Assembly: GCA_005884665.1 (NCBI GenBank)
Contig: VBAT01000010.1
Span: 270,138 to 334,137, forward strand
Reading direction: 5' to 3'
Length of the DNA stretch: 64,000 nucleotides
From: Bacteroidota bacterium
GTDB taxonomy: Bacteria; Bacteroidota; Bacteroidia; Chitinophagales; Chitinophagaceae
Part shown: piece after piece, positions 43,892 to 52,990 of the stretch
How positions within the stretch are numbered: position 1 is the first letter of the stretch
Layout: each line of letters begins with the position of its first letter
Translations under genes and position numbers: made by a program
The notes under the pieces: model-generated
The model's database searches: none
Told to the model about the DNA's origin: nothing
What the model saw: the letters and a program-made list of their open reading frames with translations, nothing else

Positions 43892-44533
43892 ATGAATAAA
43901 TACATCACAGAATTTATTGGCACATTCTTTTTGGTGCTTACCGTCGGTTTGACCAGCGGTATGAATGCGTTAGCCATAGGCTCAGCATTGATGGTCATGA
44001 TCTATGCAGGCGGACATATATCCGGTGCACATTATAACCCGGCAGTAACCCTCGCGGTTTACATCCGCAAAAGAATATCGCTCGGCGATGCGCTTATCTA
44101 TATGGGATGCCAGTTCGCTGGTGGATTGATCGCCGCGTTGGTGGTCAGCCTGTTTATGCATTTACCGGAAGTTGCAGATCAATCAACAATGAATACCGGG
44201 AAAGCGATAATGGCTGAATTGTTCGGAACATTTGCACTGGCCTATGTTGTGCTAAATGTAGCAACGGCAAAAGGCAACGAAGGAAATAGTTATTTCGGCC
44301 TGGCAATCGGGTTTACCGTGTTTGCCATGGCTAGCGCATTAGGCCAGTTCAGCGGAGGCGCTTTCAACCCGGCTGTAGCAGTTGGTCTTATTGTAATGAA
44401 CATATTTGAAGGTATTAAGATCTGGATTTACCTGTTAGGTTGCTTCGGCGGAGCTGCTATTGCTGCCGTGGTATTTAACCTGAATAATCCCGCAGAGAAA
44501 ACACCGGCGCCGCCCGAGGCGATGATCGATTAA
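43892..44533 (+). CDS. MIP-family aquaporin-like channel
   Basis: 213 aa from ATG at 43892. The longer ATG at 43841 adds a segment without family character. Six TM helices are apparent, with both half-helix motifs: NPA at 49-51 (HYNPAV) and at 159-161 (AFNPAV). In water and glycerol channels an Arg normally follows the second NPA as part of the aromatic/arginine filter. Here the residue is Val162, so a wider or different selectivity is likely. The start EFIGTFFLVLTVG is typical. It is a single gene, convergent with queE. Confidence 0.88.
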   Translation: MNKYITEFIGTFFLVLTVGLTSGMNALAIGSALMVMIYAGGHISGAHYNPAVTLAVYIRKRISLGDALIYMGCQFAGGLIAALVVSLFMHLPEVADQSTMNTGKAIMAELFGTFALAYVVLNVATAKGNEGNSYFGLAIGFTVFAMASALGQFSGGAFNPAVAVGLIVMNIFEGIKIWIYLLGCFGGAAIAAVVFNLNNPAEKTPAPPEAMID

Positions 44534-44630
44534 GTTATAAGTTGTAAGTTTTAAGTGGGGAGTAGTCAGCCGTGAATTACGGGAATTACTATCGAATGGC
44601 GACTGCCCGCTCTCGCTCTCCGCTCTGCCG

Positions 44631-45257
44631 TCAGGGTACATTAATATACTTATGTATCTGCAGGCTCAATTCCCATTGAGGATGAGCCTTTATGTAATCG
44701 ATGATCAGTGGCGTCATCTGGGCAGCCTTGCTCCATTCAGGTTGGAGATACAATTTGCATTTTGGAGAAACCTGTGCTGCATATTGTTCAGCCCAATCAA
44801 AATCGCTTTTGTTGAAAATGATCACCTTTAGCTCATTGGCAAAAGGAAGAATACCCGGCAGGGGAGCTTTGAACTTTTTAGGTGATAAGCAAATCCAGTC
44901 CCACGCTCCACTCAAAGAATAAGCACCCGAGGTTTCGATATGTGTTTTTAAACCTGCTGCATGTAATTCATTGGTGAGTTCATCCAGGTCATACATCAAC
45001 GGTTCGCCGCCCGTGATAACCACTATTTCGGCCGGTGTGTCTTTGACCATTGATCTCAGGTCTTCAATCTTCAACTGTGGGTGTTTGCCAGCTTCCCAAC
45101 TTTCTTTGACATCACACCAAACACAACCTACATCACAACCACCAAGCCTGATAAAATAAGCAGCCCTTCCCTGGTGGAATCCTTCTCCCTGCAGGGTATA
45201 AAAATGCTCCATCACCGCGAGCATTGTTGTTTTTATCGTCTCGTTCGCTTCTTTCAT
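44631..45257 (-). CDS. queE: 7-carboxy-7-deazaguanine synthase (radical SAM)
   Basis: 208 aa. The radical SAM cluster motif is CDVGCVWCD (Cx3CxxC), preceded by FYTLQGEGFHQGRAAYFIRLGG, which is diagnostic for QueE. VITGGEPLMYD and an ETSGAYSL element follow. It converts carboxytetrahydropterin to carboxy-deazaguanine in queuosine synthesis. Its substrate would come from a QueD-type enzyme, possibly one of the tandem pterin synthases at 1.0-1.9 kb. It starts 34 bases after folD on the same strand. A small G/C-rich hairpin (gtcccgc/gcgggaac) lies between them without a T-run. Confidence 0.93.
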   Translation of the reverse strand: MKEANETIKTTMLAVMEHFYTLQGEGFHQGRAAYFIRLGGCDVGCVWCDVKESWEAGKHPQLKIEDLRSMVKDTPAEIVVITGGEPLMYDLDELTNELHAAGLKTHIETSGAYSLSGAWDWICLSPKKFKAPLPGILPFANELKVIIFNKSDFDWAEQYAAQVSPKCKLYLQPEWSKAAQMTPLIIDYIKAHPQWELSLQIHKYINVP

Positions 45258-45291
45258 GAACTTCGTGGTCCCGCGTTCGGCGGGAACGGTT

Positions 45292-46167
45292 TTAATTACT
45301 CATTTCACAAGACCTGTAGGTATTCTTCATCAGCGCCGCGATGGTCATTGGGCCAACACCACCAGGCACAGGAGTAATCCATGAGCATTTGGAAGCAACG
45401 TTTTCATAGTCCACATCGCCTTTCAATTTAAAACCGCTTTTCTTTGTTGTGTCAGTTACTCTTGTTATACCTACATCTATCACAACAGCGCCTTCTTTTA
45501 CCATATCTGATTTTACATATTCGGCGATCCCGATTGCCGCAATGATAATATCACCCTGAAGGCAAATTTCCTTCAGGTTTTTTGTCTGCGAATGGCAGAT
45601 CGTGACCGTACAATTGCCGGGGTTGCCCTGTCCGCTCAGCAAAATGCTGATAGGTCTCCCTACAATATTGCTGCGGCCAAGAACAATAGCATGTTTTCCC
45701 TTCGTGTCAATTTTATAATGTTCAAGCAACAGCATGATGCCATAAGGAGTTGCAGGTATAAAGGTCGGCATTCCTTCAACCATTTTTCCTATTGTGATGG
45801 GATGGAAACCGTCTACATCTTTGTCAGGACTAATGGTATTGATCACTTTTTTATCGCTGATATGTTTGGGCAATGGTAACTGCACCAGTATGCCATCGAT
45901 ATCCGGGTCCCGGTTAAGTTCTTCAATCTTTTCGAGCAATTTATTTTCAGAGATACCATCCTCCATCCGGACCAGGGTAGACTTAAAACCTGTTTCTTCG
46001 CAGGCTTTTACCTTGGCGCCCACATAGGTTTCACTGGCCCCGTTATTTCCAACCAGGATAGCTGCCAGGTGCGGTATTTTCTTTCCTTCGATGCCTCTCT
46101 GTGCCACATTGATTTTCAATTGGTCTTTGATCGCCTGGGCTGCCTTTTTTCCATCTAATATTTGCAT
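45292..46167 (-). CDS. folD: Bifunctional methylenetetrahydrofolate dehydrogenase/cyclohydrolase
   Basis: 291 aa from ATG at 46167. An upstream start extends into intergenic repeat. It interconverts methylene-, methenyl- and 10-formyl-tetrahydrofolate. Conserved features: [31 protein letters not shown] (Tyr and Lys), [10 protein letters not shown]-rich [31 protein letters not shown] and VDVGITRV. The 10-formyl product would feed the sugar formyltransferase near 22 kb. A TACGTTTG box lies four bases upstream. queE follows 34 bases downstream. Confidence 0.95.
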   Translation of the reverse strand: MQILDGKKAAQAIKDQLKINVAQRGIEGKKIPHLAAILVGNNGASETYVGAKVKACEETGFKSTLVRMEDGISENKLLEKIEELNRDPDIDGILVQLPLPKHISDKKVINTISPDKDVDGFHPITIGKMVEGMPTFIPATPYGIMLLLEHYKIDTKGKHAIVLGRSNIVGRPISILLSGQGNPGNCTVTICHSQTKNLKEICLQGDIIIAAIGIAEYVKSDMVKEGAVVIDVGITRVTDTTKKSGFKLKGDVDYENVASKCSWITPVPGGVGPMTIAALMKNTYRSCEMSN

Positions 46168-46171
46168 GGCG

Positions 46172-46179
46172 CAAACGTA
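46172..46179 (-). promoter_or_regulatory. -7 promoter box TACGTTTG at the folD start
   Basis: A perfect TAnnTTTG match on the minus strand, ending four bases before the folD ATG. The transcript would begin near the start codon. Confidence 0.55.
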
Positions 46180-46388
46180 CGGAAAGTTAGTGAGTGGGGA
46201 GTGGTCAGTCGTCAATGGTGAATGATGGAAACTCGGTCATGACTGCCACACCGATTATCGCTCCCGCTTCCCCGTCCGCATTTCCGTTGTTTTCTCGGTG
46301 ATCCTGGGATAAAAAAACAATCCATAGACGTACAAACACCGAGGGTAGCATCGGGCTGGATTTTACTTTTATTTCATACAATATCGCG

Positions 46389-47213
46389 ATGAAGAACACC
46401 ACCCTTTTGATTATTTTTTTTATAACGTCAATTATTTCAAAATGCCAGGCTCTGCGAAGGCCGGTTGCCGCTTCTTATATCGCGTCAGGTACCTACAGCC
46501 TGAATCATGCGGATGTTTTTTCATTTAGCTCCAACCAGGCCTCGCTGGCGCAATTAAATAATGCGGCGATTGGTATTTATGGCGAACGCAGATTTTTACT
46601 CGGCGAATTAAGTATCTATCATTTCGCACTGGCTGTTCCCATGAACTCAGGCAATTTTGGAATGGATGCAAACTATTTTGGTTTTCCCGGATATAATGAG
46701 TCTAAAATTGGGTTTGCCTATGCCCGCAAACTGGGGAATAAAGCAGATGTAGGTGTTCAATTCAATTACAATGGTATTAAACCCGCTGGTTATGATAAAG
46801 CTTCTGCTATCACCTTTGAAGCAGGTACCGTTCTTCATCTCTCGGAAAAGCTACATACAGGCTTTCATGTTAATAATCCCGTGGGCGGAAAATTTGGTAA
46901 GAACCACCTGGAAAAATTACCTTCTGTTTATACCGCGGGTTTTGGATACGATGCTTCCGAAAAATTTTTCTTCAGCCTTGAAATGATTAAAGAAGAAGAC
47001 CAGGATGTTAATATGAATGCAGGATTGCAATATAAACTCATCCCTCAATTATTGCTCATGACAGGACTATCTTCGGCCACCTCATCGGTCTCGTTCCGAA
47101 TAGGATTATACCTGGACAACCTTCGGATTGAAGTTGCCGCCAGCTATCACCCACAGTTAGGCGTTAGCCCGGGATTGTTACTGCTTTATAATTTCAAACG
47201 CAAGAAAGATTGA
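46389..47213 (+). CDS. Outer-membrane beta-barrel protein, PorV/PorQ/FadL-like
   Basis: 274 aa with a signal peptide (MKNTTLLIIFFITSIISKCQA). The mature protein has alternating strands with Gly/aromatic patterns (KIGFAYARKLGNKADVGVQFNYN, VYTAGFGYDASEKFFFSLEMIKEE, FRIGLYLDNLRIEVAASYHPQLG), as in small barrels of about 14 strands. The early SSNQASLAQLNNAAIGIYGERR resembles the N(P)A-x-LA segment of PorV/PorQ/FadL proteins. It ends in a TTGA overlap with the helix-hairpin-helix gene, so the two are coupled. It could be a partner or chaperone barrel of that protein. The specific family is uncertain. Confidence 0.7.
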   Translation: MKNTTLLIIFFITSIISKCQALRRPVAASYIASGTYSLNHADVFSFSSNQASLAQLNNAAIGIYGERRFLLGELSIYHFALAVPMNSGNFGMDANYFGFPGYNESKIGFAYARKLGNKADVGVQFNYNGIKPAGYDKASAITFEAGTVLHLSEKLHTGFHVNNPVGGKFGKNHLEKLPSVYTAGFGYDASEKFFFSLEMIKEEDQDVNMNAGLQYKLIPQLLLMTGLSSATSSVSFRIGLYLDNLRIEVAASYHPQLGVSPGLLLLYNFKRKKD

Positions 47214-49234
47214 AAAATGTCTTCTTGATATTAGTTATTGCAGGATGGTCAGTACACCGTTGCATGGCACAGGATATTCCACCGGCTGCAGAACAGCAAT
47301 TGGAAAATCTTACAGAGACATCAGAGACAGAAACAGAAGATGATTCTTACCTGCAACAATTAGAGCAATTCAGAAAGGACCCGGTGGATATCAATACGGC
47401 CGGTGAGGCTGAGCTGATCGAACTTCAAATACTTAGTAGCGTTCAGGTACAAAAGCTTCTTTCCTATCGCAGGCTACTCGGAAAATTGGTTGACATCTAT
47501 GAATTGCAGGCTATACCGTCGTGGGACCTGGTGACGATCCACAGGTTGTTGCCATTTATAACTATTTCACCTGCTCTTTCCGGGAAAGATGATATCGCCC
47601 ATCGTTTAAGGAGCGGCGGTCATGTCATTTTGCTTCGTATGTCCCAGGTCCTGGAAAGATCCAAAGGATTTATTGAATCAAAATATCCCGGTTCGCCGCA
47701 AAAGGTTTTTTTTCGTTACCGTTATGCCTATAAAAATTTGTTGCAGTTCGGCATACTGGGAGATAAAGATGCTGGCGAGCGGTTTTTTAAAGGAGCGCAA
47801 AACAAAGGATTTGATTTTTATTCTTTTCACCTGTTTGCAAAAAAGCTCGGTATCATCCAGGCGCTGGCGATCGGAGATTTTACCGTTAATCTCGGGCAGG
47901 GTTTGATCCAGTGGCAGGGACTGGCTTTCAATAAAAACGCCGATCTCGCGAGTATTAAACGTCAATCGCCGACTCTTCGCCCCTACAACTCGGCTGGTGA
48001 ATATAACTTTCATCGGGGTTTAGGTATCACACTAAAAAAAAGAAGGGTAGAAACAACAGTCTTTGCTTCATTGCGTAAGCTAAATGCAAACACGGTCGAT
48101 GATACAATAAGTCATGAATCAATCGTTTCCTCATTTCTCCTATCCGGCAACAACCGCACAGCTGCTGAACTGGCAGACAGGCATACCCTTCAACAAATGA
48201 CGCTTGGAGGTAATATTAAATACAACGCCGGTAAATGGCATGCCGGGATAAATGGTATCTATTATAATTTTTCAAAAGCCATCGGTAAACCGGATGAGCC
48301 TTATGATTTTTATGCAATGAGTGGGAAGACCTGGTACAATGCAAGTATCGATTACAGTTATACATTTCGCAATCTTCATTTTTTTGGCGAAGCTGCAATT
48401 GACAAGGATCCTGACAGGGCATTTATCAATGGATTACTGCTGAGCGCAGATCCCCGGGTAGATGTATCATTTCTTTACAGGAGTATTGGTAAAGGGTATC
48501 GCGCCCTGAATGCAAATTCCTTTACTGAAAACAGTTCCCCGGCAAATGAAAAAGGATTTTATATGGGTATATCCATTCGTCCCACAGCTGCGTGGCGAAT
48601 AGATGCCTACAGTGATATCTATAAATTTCCATGGCTGAAATACCGGGTTGATGCGCCCAGCTATGGAAAAGATTTTTTGGTACAACTCTCCTACACGCCG
48701 AATAAGCAGGTGGAGATCTATGCGAGGTACAGGAATGAAACAAAACAACTGGACCAGGGTGCAGGGATCACCAACTATCTTGCACGGGTACGCCATCGAA
48801 ACCTGAGAGTACAACTTAATTACACGTTCAACCGGTCATTAAGTTTGCGCAACCGCGAGGAGTTAGCCATATATAAACTGGAAGGAAATGATACGGGAAA
48901 AGGATTCCTTTCATTTTTTGATTTCCTCTACCGGCCTTTGCTGAAACCGTATTCCGGGATCTTGCGGCTGCAATATTTTGAGACCGGCGGATATGATGCC
49001 CGCATTTATGCCTACGAGAATGATGTGTTGTATGGATACTCCATCCCGGCATTTTATGACAAGGGCTATCGCTATTATCTTACCCTCAATTATGATATGA
49101 CAAAGAAATTTTCAGCCTGGTTTCGGTGGGCACAAACAATTTACTACGATAAAGACAGGATCGGTTCGGGCTTTGATGAGATCAGGGGCAGCCGGAGATC
49201 GGAGATAAAACTCCAGGTCCGGTATATTTTTTAG
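47210..49234 (+). CDS. Helix-hairpin-helix (ComEA-like) plus beta-barrel fusion protein
   Basis: 674 aa starting at TTG 47210, which overlaps the preceding TGA in a TTGA junction. It gives a signal peptide (MKNVFLILVIAGWSVHRCMAQ). After an acidic linker, residues about 58-118 resemble the double HhH domain of ComEA (VDINTAGEAELIELQ, then LLSYRRLLGKL and YELQAIPSWDLVTIHRLLPFI). The Gly-containing hairpins (PGIG) that contact DNA are absent (LSSV and PSWD there). The rest (about 130-674) is rich in aromatic, alternating strands (RVQLNYTFNRSLSLRNREELAIY, ending ARSEIKLQVRYIF-like), a barrel. Similar fusions exist across Bacteroidota. The role is not known to me. Confidence 0.82.
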   Translation: MKNVFLILVIAGWSVHRCMAQDIPPAAEQQLENLTETSETETEDDSYLQQLEQFRKDPVDINTAGEAELIELQILSSVQVQKLLSYRRLLGKLVDIYELQAIPSWDLVTIHRLLPFITISPALSGKDDIAHRLRSGGHVILLRMSQVLERSKGFIESKYPGSPQKVFFRYRYAYKNLLQFGILGDKDAGERFFKGAQNKGFDFYSFHLFAKKLGIIQALAIGDFTVNLGQGLIQWQGLAFNKNADLASIKRQSPTLRPYNSAGEYNFHRGLGITLKKRRVETTVFASLRKLNANTVDDTISHESIVSSFLLSGNNRTAAELADRHTLQQMTLGGNIKYNAGKWHAGINGIYYNFSKAIGKPDEPYDFYAMSGKTWYNASIDYSYTFRNLHFFGEAAIDKDPDRAFINGLLLSADPRVDVSFLYRSIGKGYRALNANSFTENSSPANEKGFYMGISIRPTAAWRIDAYSDIYKFPWLKYRVDAPSYGKDFLVQLSYTPNKQVEIYARYRNETKQLDQGAGITNYLARVRHRNLRVQLNYTFNRSLSLRNREELAIYKLEGNDTGKGFLSFFDFLYRPLLKPYSGILRLQYFETGGYDARIYAYENDVLYGYSIPAFYDKGYRYYLTLNYDMTKKFSAWFRWAQTIYYDKDRIGSGFDEIRGSRRSEIKLQVRYIF

Positions 49235-49779
49235 ATCAGCGCGGCGAACTTGGTTTTTAATCACATACTAATTTTGGTTTTGCGTAGGCGTCTATTTGCC
49301 GCGGATTCTCGGAAAACCACTAAGAAAACACTAAGGCCACGAAACAACACAAACTAATAATAGTGACTTTTAATGTCTTAGCGTGCTTTCTGAAGCCCCT
49401 GAGCACTTTGCGATAGTTCTTGTATCGCGAAGAACCGCAAGAATGCTCAAAGTCTCGGAAGGTATCCGTGTCAATTGAAGTCATGCGGTGTATCCGTGGC
49501 AATTTTTCAACTCCGTGGCGTGAAATTATTTTCAAACTAAGCACTATTGATTTTTGGCGATTAATCAAAAAACCGGAATTTTGACGCAGCAAATACATAT
49601 TCGATGCTGTCTGATTTATACTCCAAAACTGACTGATCAGCTGATTATCCACCTTAATTAGCAAAACCAGCACCTACCGGCTTATCAACGTGTAATCTTT
49701 TTTACAAGCACTTTCTCTTCGTGATCCATGGAGGAACAGGAAACGGATCTATTTTATATCAATCTAAATCGAAAATCAC
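49235..49779. other. Intergenic region with interspersed-repeat words upstream of the first susC
   Basis: About 545 bases without a trusted gene. It holds ccactaagaaaacactaagg near 49317, two copies of the ATCCGTG(T)C/ATCCGTGGC word (49461-49503, the reverse of the CCACGGATACACG family) and a TAATTTTG box at 49269-49276, which is too far from susC to be assigned. No terminator with a clean T-run and no riboswitch is seen. The short open frame at 49728-49922 overlaps the susC start and has no family support. Confidence 0.5.
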
Positions 49780-52700
49780 ATGAGAAAATCTGCCTCATTA
49801 ACGGCAGTGCTATTGCTGTTATGCGCGATCGCATTTGCCCAAACCCGCACTATTTCCGGACAGGTAAAAGATATCAAAGGCGATCCTGTTCCTTTTGCCA
49901 ACATTTCAATCAAGGGTACTAATACCGGAGTCTCCGCCGATATCAGTGGCAATTTTAAGATCGATGCCAGGACCGGGCAGGTATTGGTTGTCAGTTCGAC
50001 AAGCTTTGCCGAACAGGAGGTAACTGTAGGTGATTCCCCCACGCTGACAATCACTCTGCAACCGCAGGGTAACTTACAGGAAGTAGTGGTAACGGCATTG
50101 GGTATCCGCCGTACAAGAAACCAATTGCCTTATGCCGCCCAGCAAATCACCGGTGATGAAGTCAACAAGACAAGAACGTCCAACTTTGTTCAAAACCTCT
50201 CCGGCAAAGTTTCGGGACTTGAAATTCGACAAACAAATACCCTCGGCGGCTCAACCAATGTAGTCGTCAGGGGTGTAAAATCTTTCGTGGGAAATAACCA
50301 GGCCCTGTTCGTTGTTGACGGCGTTCCCTTCAATAATGATAATACCAATTCCGCCAACCAGACAACAGGCAGGGGCGGGTATGATTACGGAAGCGCTGCA
50401 GCGGATATAAATCCCGATGATATTGAATCCATCACTGTGCTCAAAGGCGCGGCTGCCAGCGCATTGTATGGATCACGAGGCAACAATGGCGTTGTTTTGA
50501 TCACTACGAAAAAATCAAGGAGAGGGCTGGGGATCACCGTCAATTCCGGTATCACGGTAGGCTCAATTGACAGGAAAACATTCGCCAAATACCAGAATGA
50601 ATATGGAGCAGGTTATGGCCAGTATTATGAAGATCCCACAGGCTACTTTTTTTATCGCGACGTGGATGGCGAAGGCACGCCTGATTTGATTACTCCTACT
50701 ACCGAGGATGCGTCTTACGGTGCTGCTTTTGATCCAAACCTCATGGTTTACCAATGGGATGCATTTGATTCTACCTCTCCCAATTATCTTAAAGCCAGGC
50801 CCTGGATGGCTGCCGCGAATGGTCCCGCCGAATTTTTTCAAAAACAGATATCCTCTAATCAAAGCATATTCATAGATGGAGCTTCCGATAAAGGATCGTT
50901 TAAACTGGGATATACACGCAATGATGACCGGGGAATATTGCCTAACAGCAGCATTAAAAAGAACCTTGTCAATTTTGGAGGCACTTATAATATTACCGGT
51001 AACCTTACTGCCGGCGCCACTATTAATTATGCCAACATAGAAGGAAAAGGAAGATATGGCACCGGCTATGATAATAATAATGTCGCAACCAACTTCAGGC
51101 AATGGTGGGAGACAAATGTTGATATCAAAGGCCAGCAGGACGCTTATAACCGGACGCATCGCAATACTACCTGGAACTGGTTTGATCCTACAGACCCAGT
51201 CAATGGACTTGTGCCTATCTATTGGGACAACCCGTATTTTACAAGGTATGAAAGCTTTGAAACAGATACCCGCAACAGGGTCTTCGGTAATGTAAACCTC
51301 AACTATAAAATATCCGATTGGCTGAACATCATGGGCCGCGTAGGTCTTGACCAGTATGGCGAATTGCAGGAAGAAAGACAGGCAGTCGGCAGTATCAACA
51401 TACCTGGTTACTCAAGGTTCAATCGTACTTACAGCGAAGCCAATTTTGACCTGATCGCCAACATGGATAAAAATCTCTCGCAGGATATTAATTTCAAAGC
51501 CCTGCTTGGCACGAATATCCGCAAACAACATACACAAAGTATTGATGCTTCCACCAATGGAGGGTTAACGGTCGCTGGTATTTATGCATTGAACAATTCT
51601 GCCAACCCGGTCAATCCGCCATCAGAGTTTGATGGCAAAAGAGAGGTCGATGGAGTTTTCGCCGGCGCTACGTTTACCTGGCGTGATATGGTTACTTTAG
51701 ATGCCACTGTACGTCGCGATGCTTCGTCTACTCTTCCCGAAGGCAGCAATGTTTATTATTATCCTTCTGTATCGGGTGGTTTTACATTTTCCAAGCTACT
51801 TCCAGCTGTCAATTGGCTGACCTACGCTAAAGTAAGAGCCAATTACGCGCAAGTGGGTAATGATGCCCCGATTTATAGTGTACTCGATGTTTACACGATC
51901 ACTACTCCATTTGGGAGCCAGCCTACTACAACTGTTCCCAGCACAAAGAATAACCCCATTTTAAAACCCGAGCGTACAAGCAGCGCCGAAATCGGTTTGG
52001 AAATGGCTTTCCTGAAGAACAGGGCCGGGTTTGATATTGCTTATTACCAGGCCAAGACCATTGACCAGATATTGCCACTGGCTGTTTCAACAGCTACAGG
52101 CTATAGTTCTAAATTTTTGAACGCCGGTACGATCGATAACCGCGGGATAGAATTAACCATGTTTGGAACACCCATCCAAAACAAAGATTTTTCATGGACC
52201 ATTAATTTAAACTGGACGAGAAACAGGAATAAAGTTGTTGAACTGTTCCCGGGTGCCGACAATCTTGTGTTGGCAACTTTCCAGGGCGGCGTATCATTGA
52301 ATGCAACGTTGAATCAACCTTATGGTACGATCAGGGGATCCAATTTTGTTTATACGAATGGTCAAAAAACAGTAGACAATGACGGCTATTATATCTTTTC
52401 ACAGACCTCCAATGAAGTGATAGGTGACCCCAATCCAGATTGGATCGGTGGTATCAATAACACCTTCAAGTATAAAAATATCGCGCTGAGTTTTTTAGTC
52501 GATGTAAGACATGGCGGCGATGTTTTTTCTCTTGATATGTATTATGGCATGGCTACAGGCCTTTACCCGGAGACTGCAGGCAAGAACGATCTTGGAAGTC
52601 CTTCCAGGAATTCACTGGCCGATGGGGGAGGCGTTATTCTTCCCGGCGTGTACCAGGATGGAAAACCGAATGCATCAAGGATCGCTAATGAATATGGAAC

Positions 52701-52989
52701 TTTCGGTTATGTGGTCATCCCTTCAGCAGGCTTTGTATATGATGCCAGCTATGTGAAATTGAGAGAGGCGGTGCTGACCTATAGTTTTCCCCAGAAAACA
52801 ATATCAGGTTTAAAATATTTCAAAGGCATTGATATTTCAGTTATCGGCAGGAATTTGTGGATCATTCACAAGAATCTTCCCTATTCCGATCCGGAAGAAA
52901 CGCTCAGCTCCGGGAACCTCCAGGGTTACCAGGGTGGCGCTTACCCCACGACAAGAACTATTGCCTTTAACCTTAAATTAAGATTCTAA
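49780..52989 (+). CDS. SusC/RagA TonB-dependent outer-membrane transporter, first pair
   Basis: 1069 aa. A Sec signal (MRKSASLTAVLLLLCAIAFAQ) is followed by a carboxypeptidase-regulatory-like domain (TISGQVKDIKGDPVPFANISIKG), a TonB-box-like EVVVTAL near 105, the plug (VNKTRTSNFVQNLSGKVSGL, IESITVLKGAAASALYGSRG) and a 22-strand barrel ending RTIAFNLKLRF. It imports large ligands with its SusD lid, driven by TonB. It is followed after one base by a SusD-like gene. No glycoside hydrolase, sigma factor/anti-sigma or hybrid sensor neighbours it, so the ligand is unknown (glycan or peptide). Confidence 0.95.
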   Translation: MRKSASLTAVLLLLCAIAFAQTRTISGQVKDIKGDPVPFANISIKGTNTGVSADISGNFKIDARTGQVLVVSSTSFAEQEVTVGDSPTLTITLQPQGNLQEVVVTALGIRRTRNQLPYAAQQITGDEVNKTRTSNFVQNLSGKVSGLEIRQTNTLGGSTNVVVRGVKSFVGNNQALFVVDGVPFNNDNTNSANQTTGRGGYDYGSAAADINPDDIESITVLKGAAASALYGSRGNNGVVLITTKKSRRGLGITVNSGITVGSIDRKTFAKYQNEYGAGYGQYYEDPTGYFFYRDVDGEGTPDLITPTTEDASYGAAFDPNLMVYQWDAFDSTSPNYLKARPWMAAANGPAEFFQKQISSNQSIFIDGASDKGSFKLGYTRNDDRGILPNSSIKKNLVNFGGTYNITGNLTAGATINYANIEGKGRYGTGYDNNNVATNFRQWWETNVDIKGQQDAYNRTHRNTTWNWFDPTDPVNGLVPIYWDNPYFTRYESFETDTRNRVFGNVNLNYKISDWLNIMGRVGLDQYGELQEERQAVGSINIPGYSRFNRTYSEANFDLIANMDKNLSQDINFKALLGTNIRKQHTQSIDASTNGGLTVAGIYALNNSANPVNPPSEFDGKREVDGVFAGATFTWRDMVTLDATVRRDASSTLPEGSNVYYYPSVSGGFTFSKLLPAVNWLTYAKVRANYAQVGNDAPIYSVLDVYTITTPFGSQPTTTVPSTKNNPILKPERTSSAEIGLEMAFLKNRAGFDIAYYQAKTIDQILPLAVSTATGYSSKFLNAGTIDNRGIELTMFGTPIQNKDFSWTINLNWTRNRNKVVELFPGADNLVLATFQGGVSLNATLNQPYGTIRGSNFVYTNGQKTVDNDGYYIFSQTSNEVIGDPNPDWIGGINNTFKYKNIALSFLVDVRHGGDVFSLDMYYGMATGLYPETAGKNDLGSPSRNSLADGGGVILPGVYQDGKPNASRIANEYGTFGYVVIPSAGFVYDASYVKLREAVLTYSFPQKTISGLKYFKGIDISVIGRNLWIIHKNLPYSDPEETLSSGNLQGYQGGAYPTTRTIAFNLKLRF

Positions 52990-52990
52990 T

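Noticed and set aside
45258-45291. A terminator between folD and queE
   Set aside because: The hairpin there has no T-run on the minus strand and the genes are close, so read-through is likelier.
49728-49922. A short plus-strand frame over the first susC start
   Set aside because: It overlaps the susC signal peptide in another frame and has no family character.
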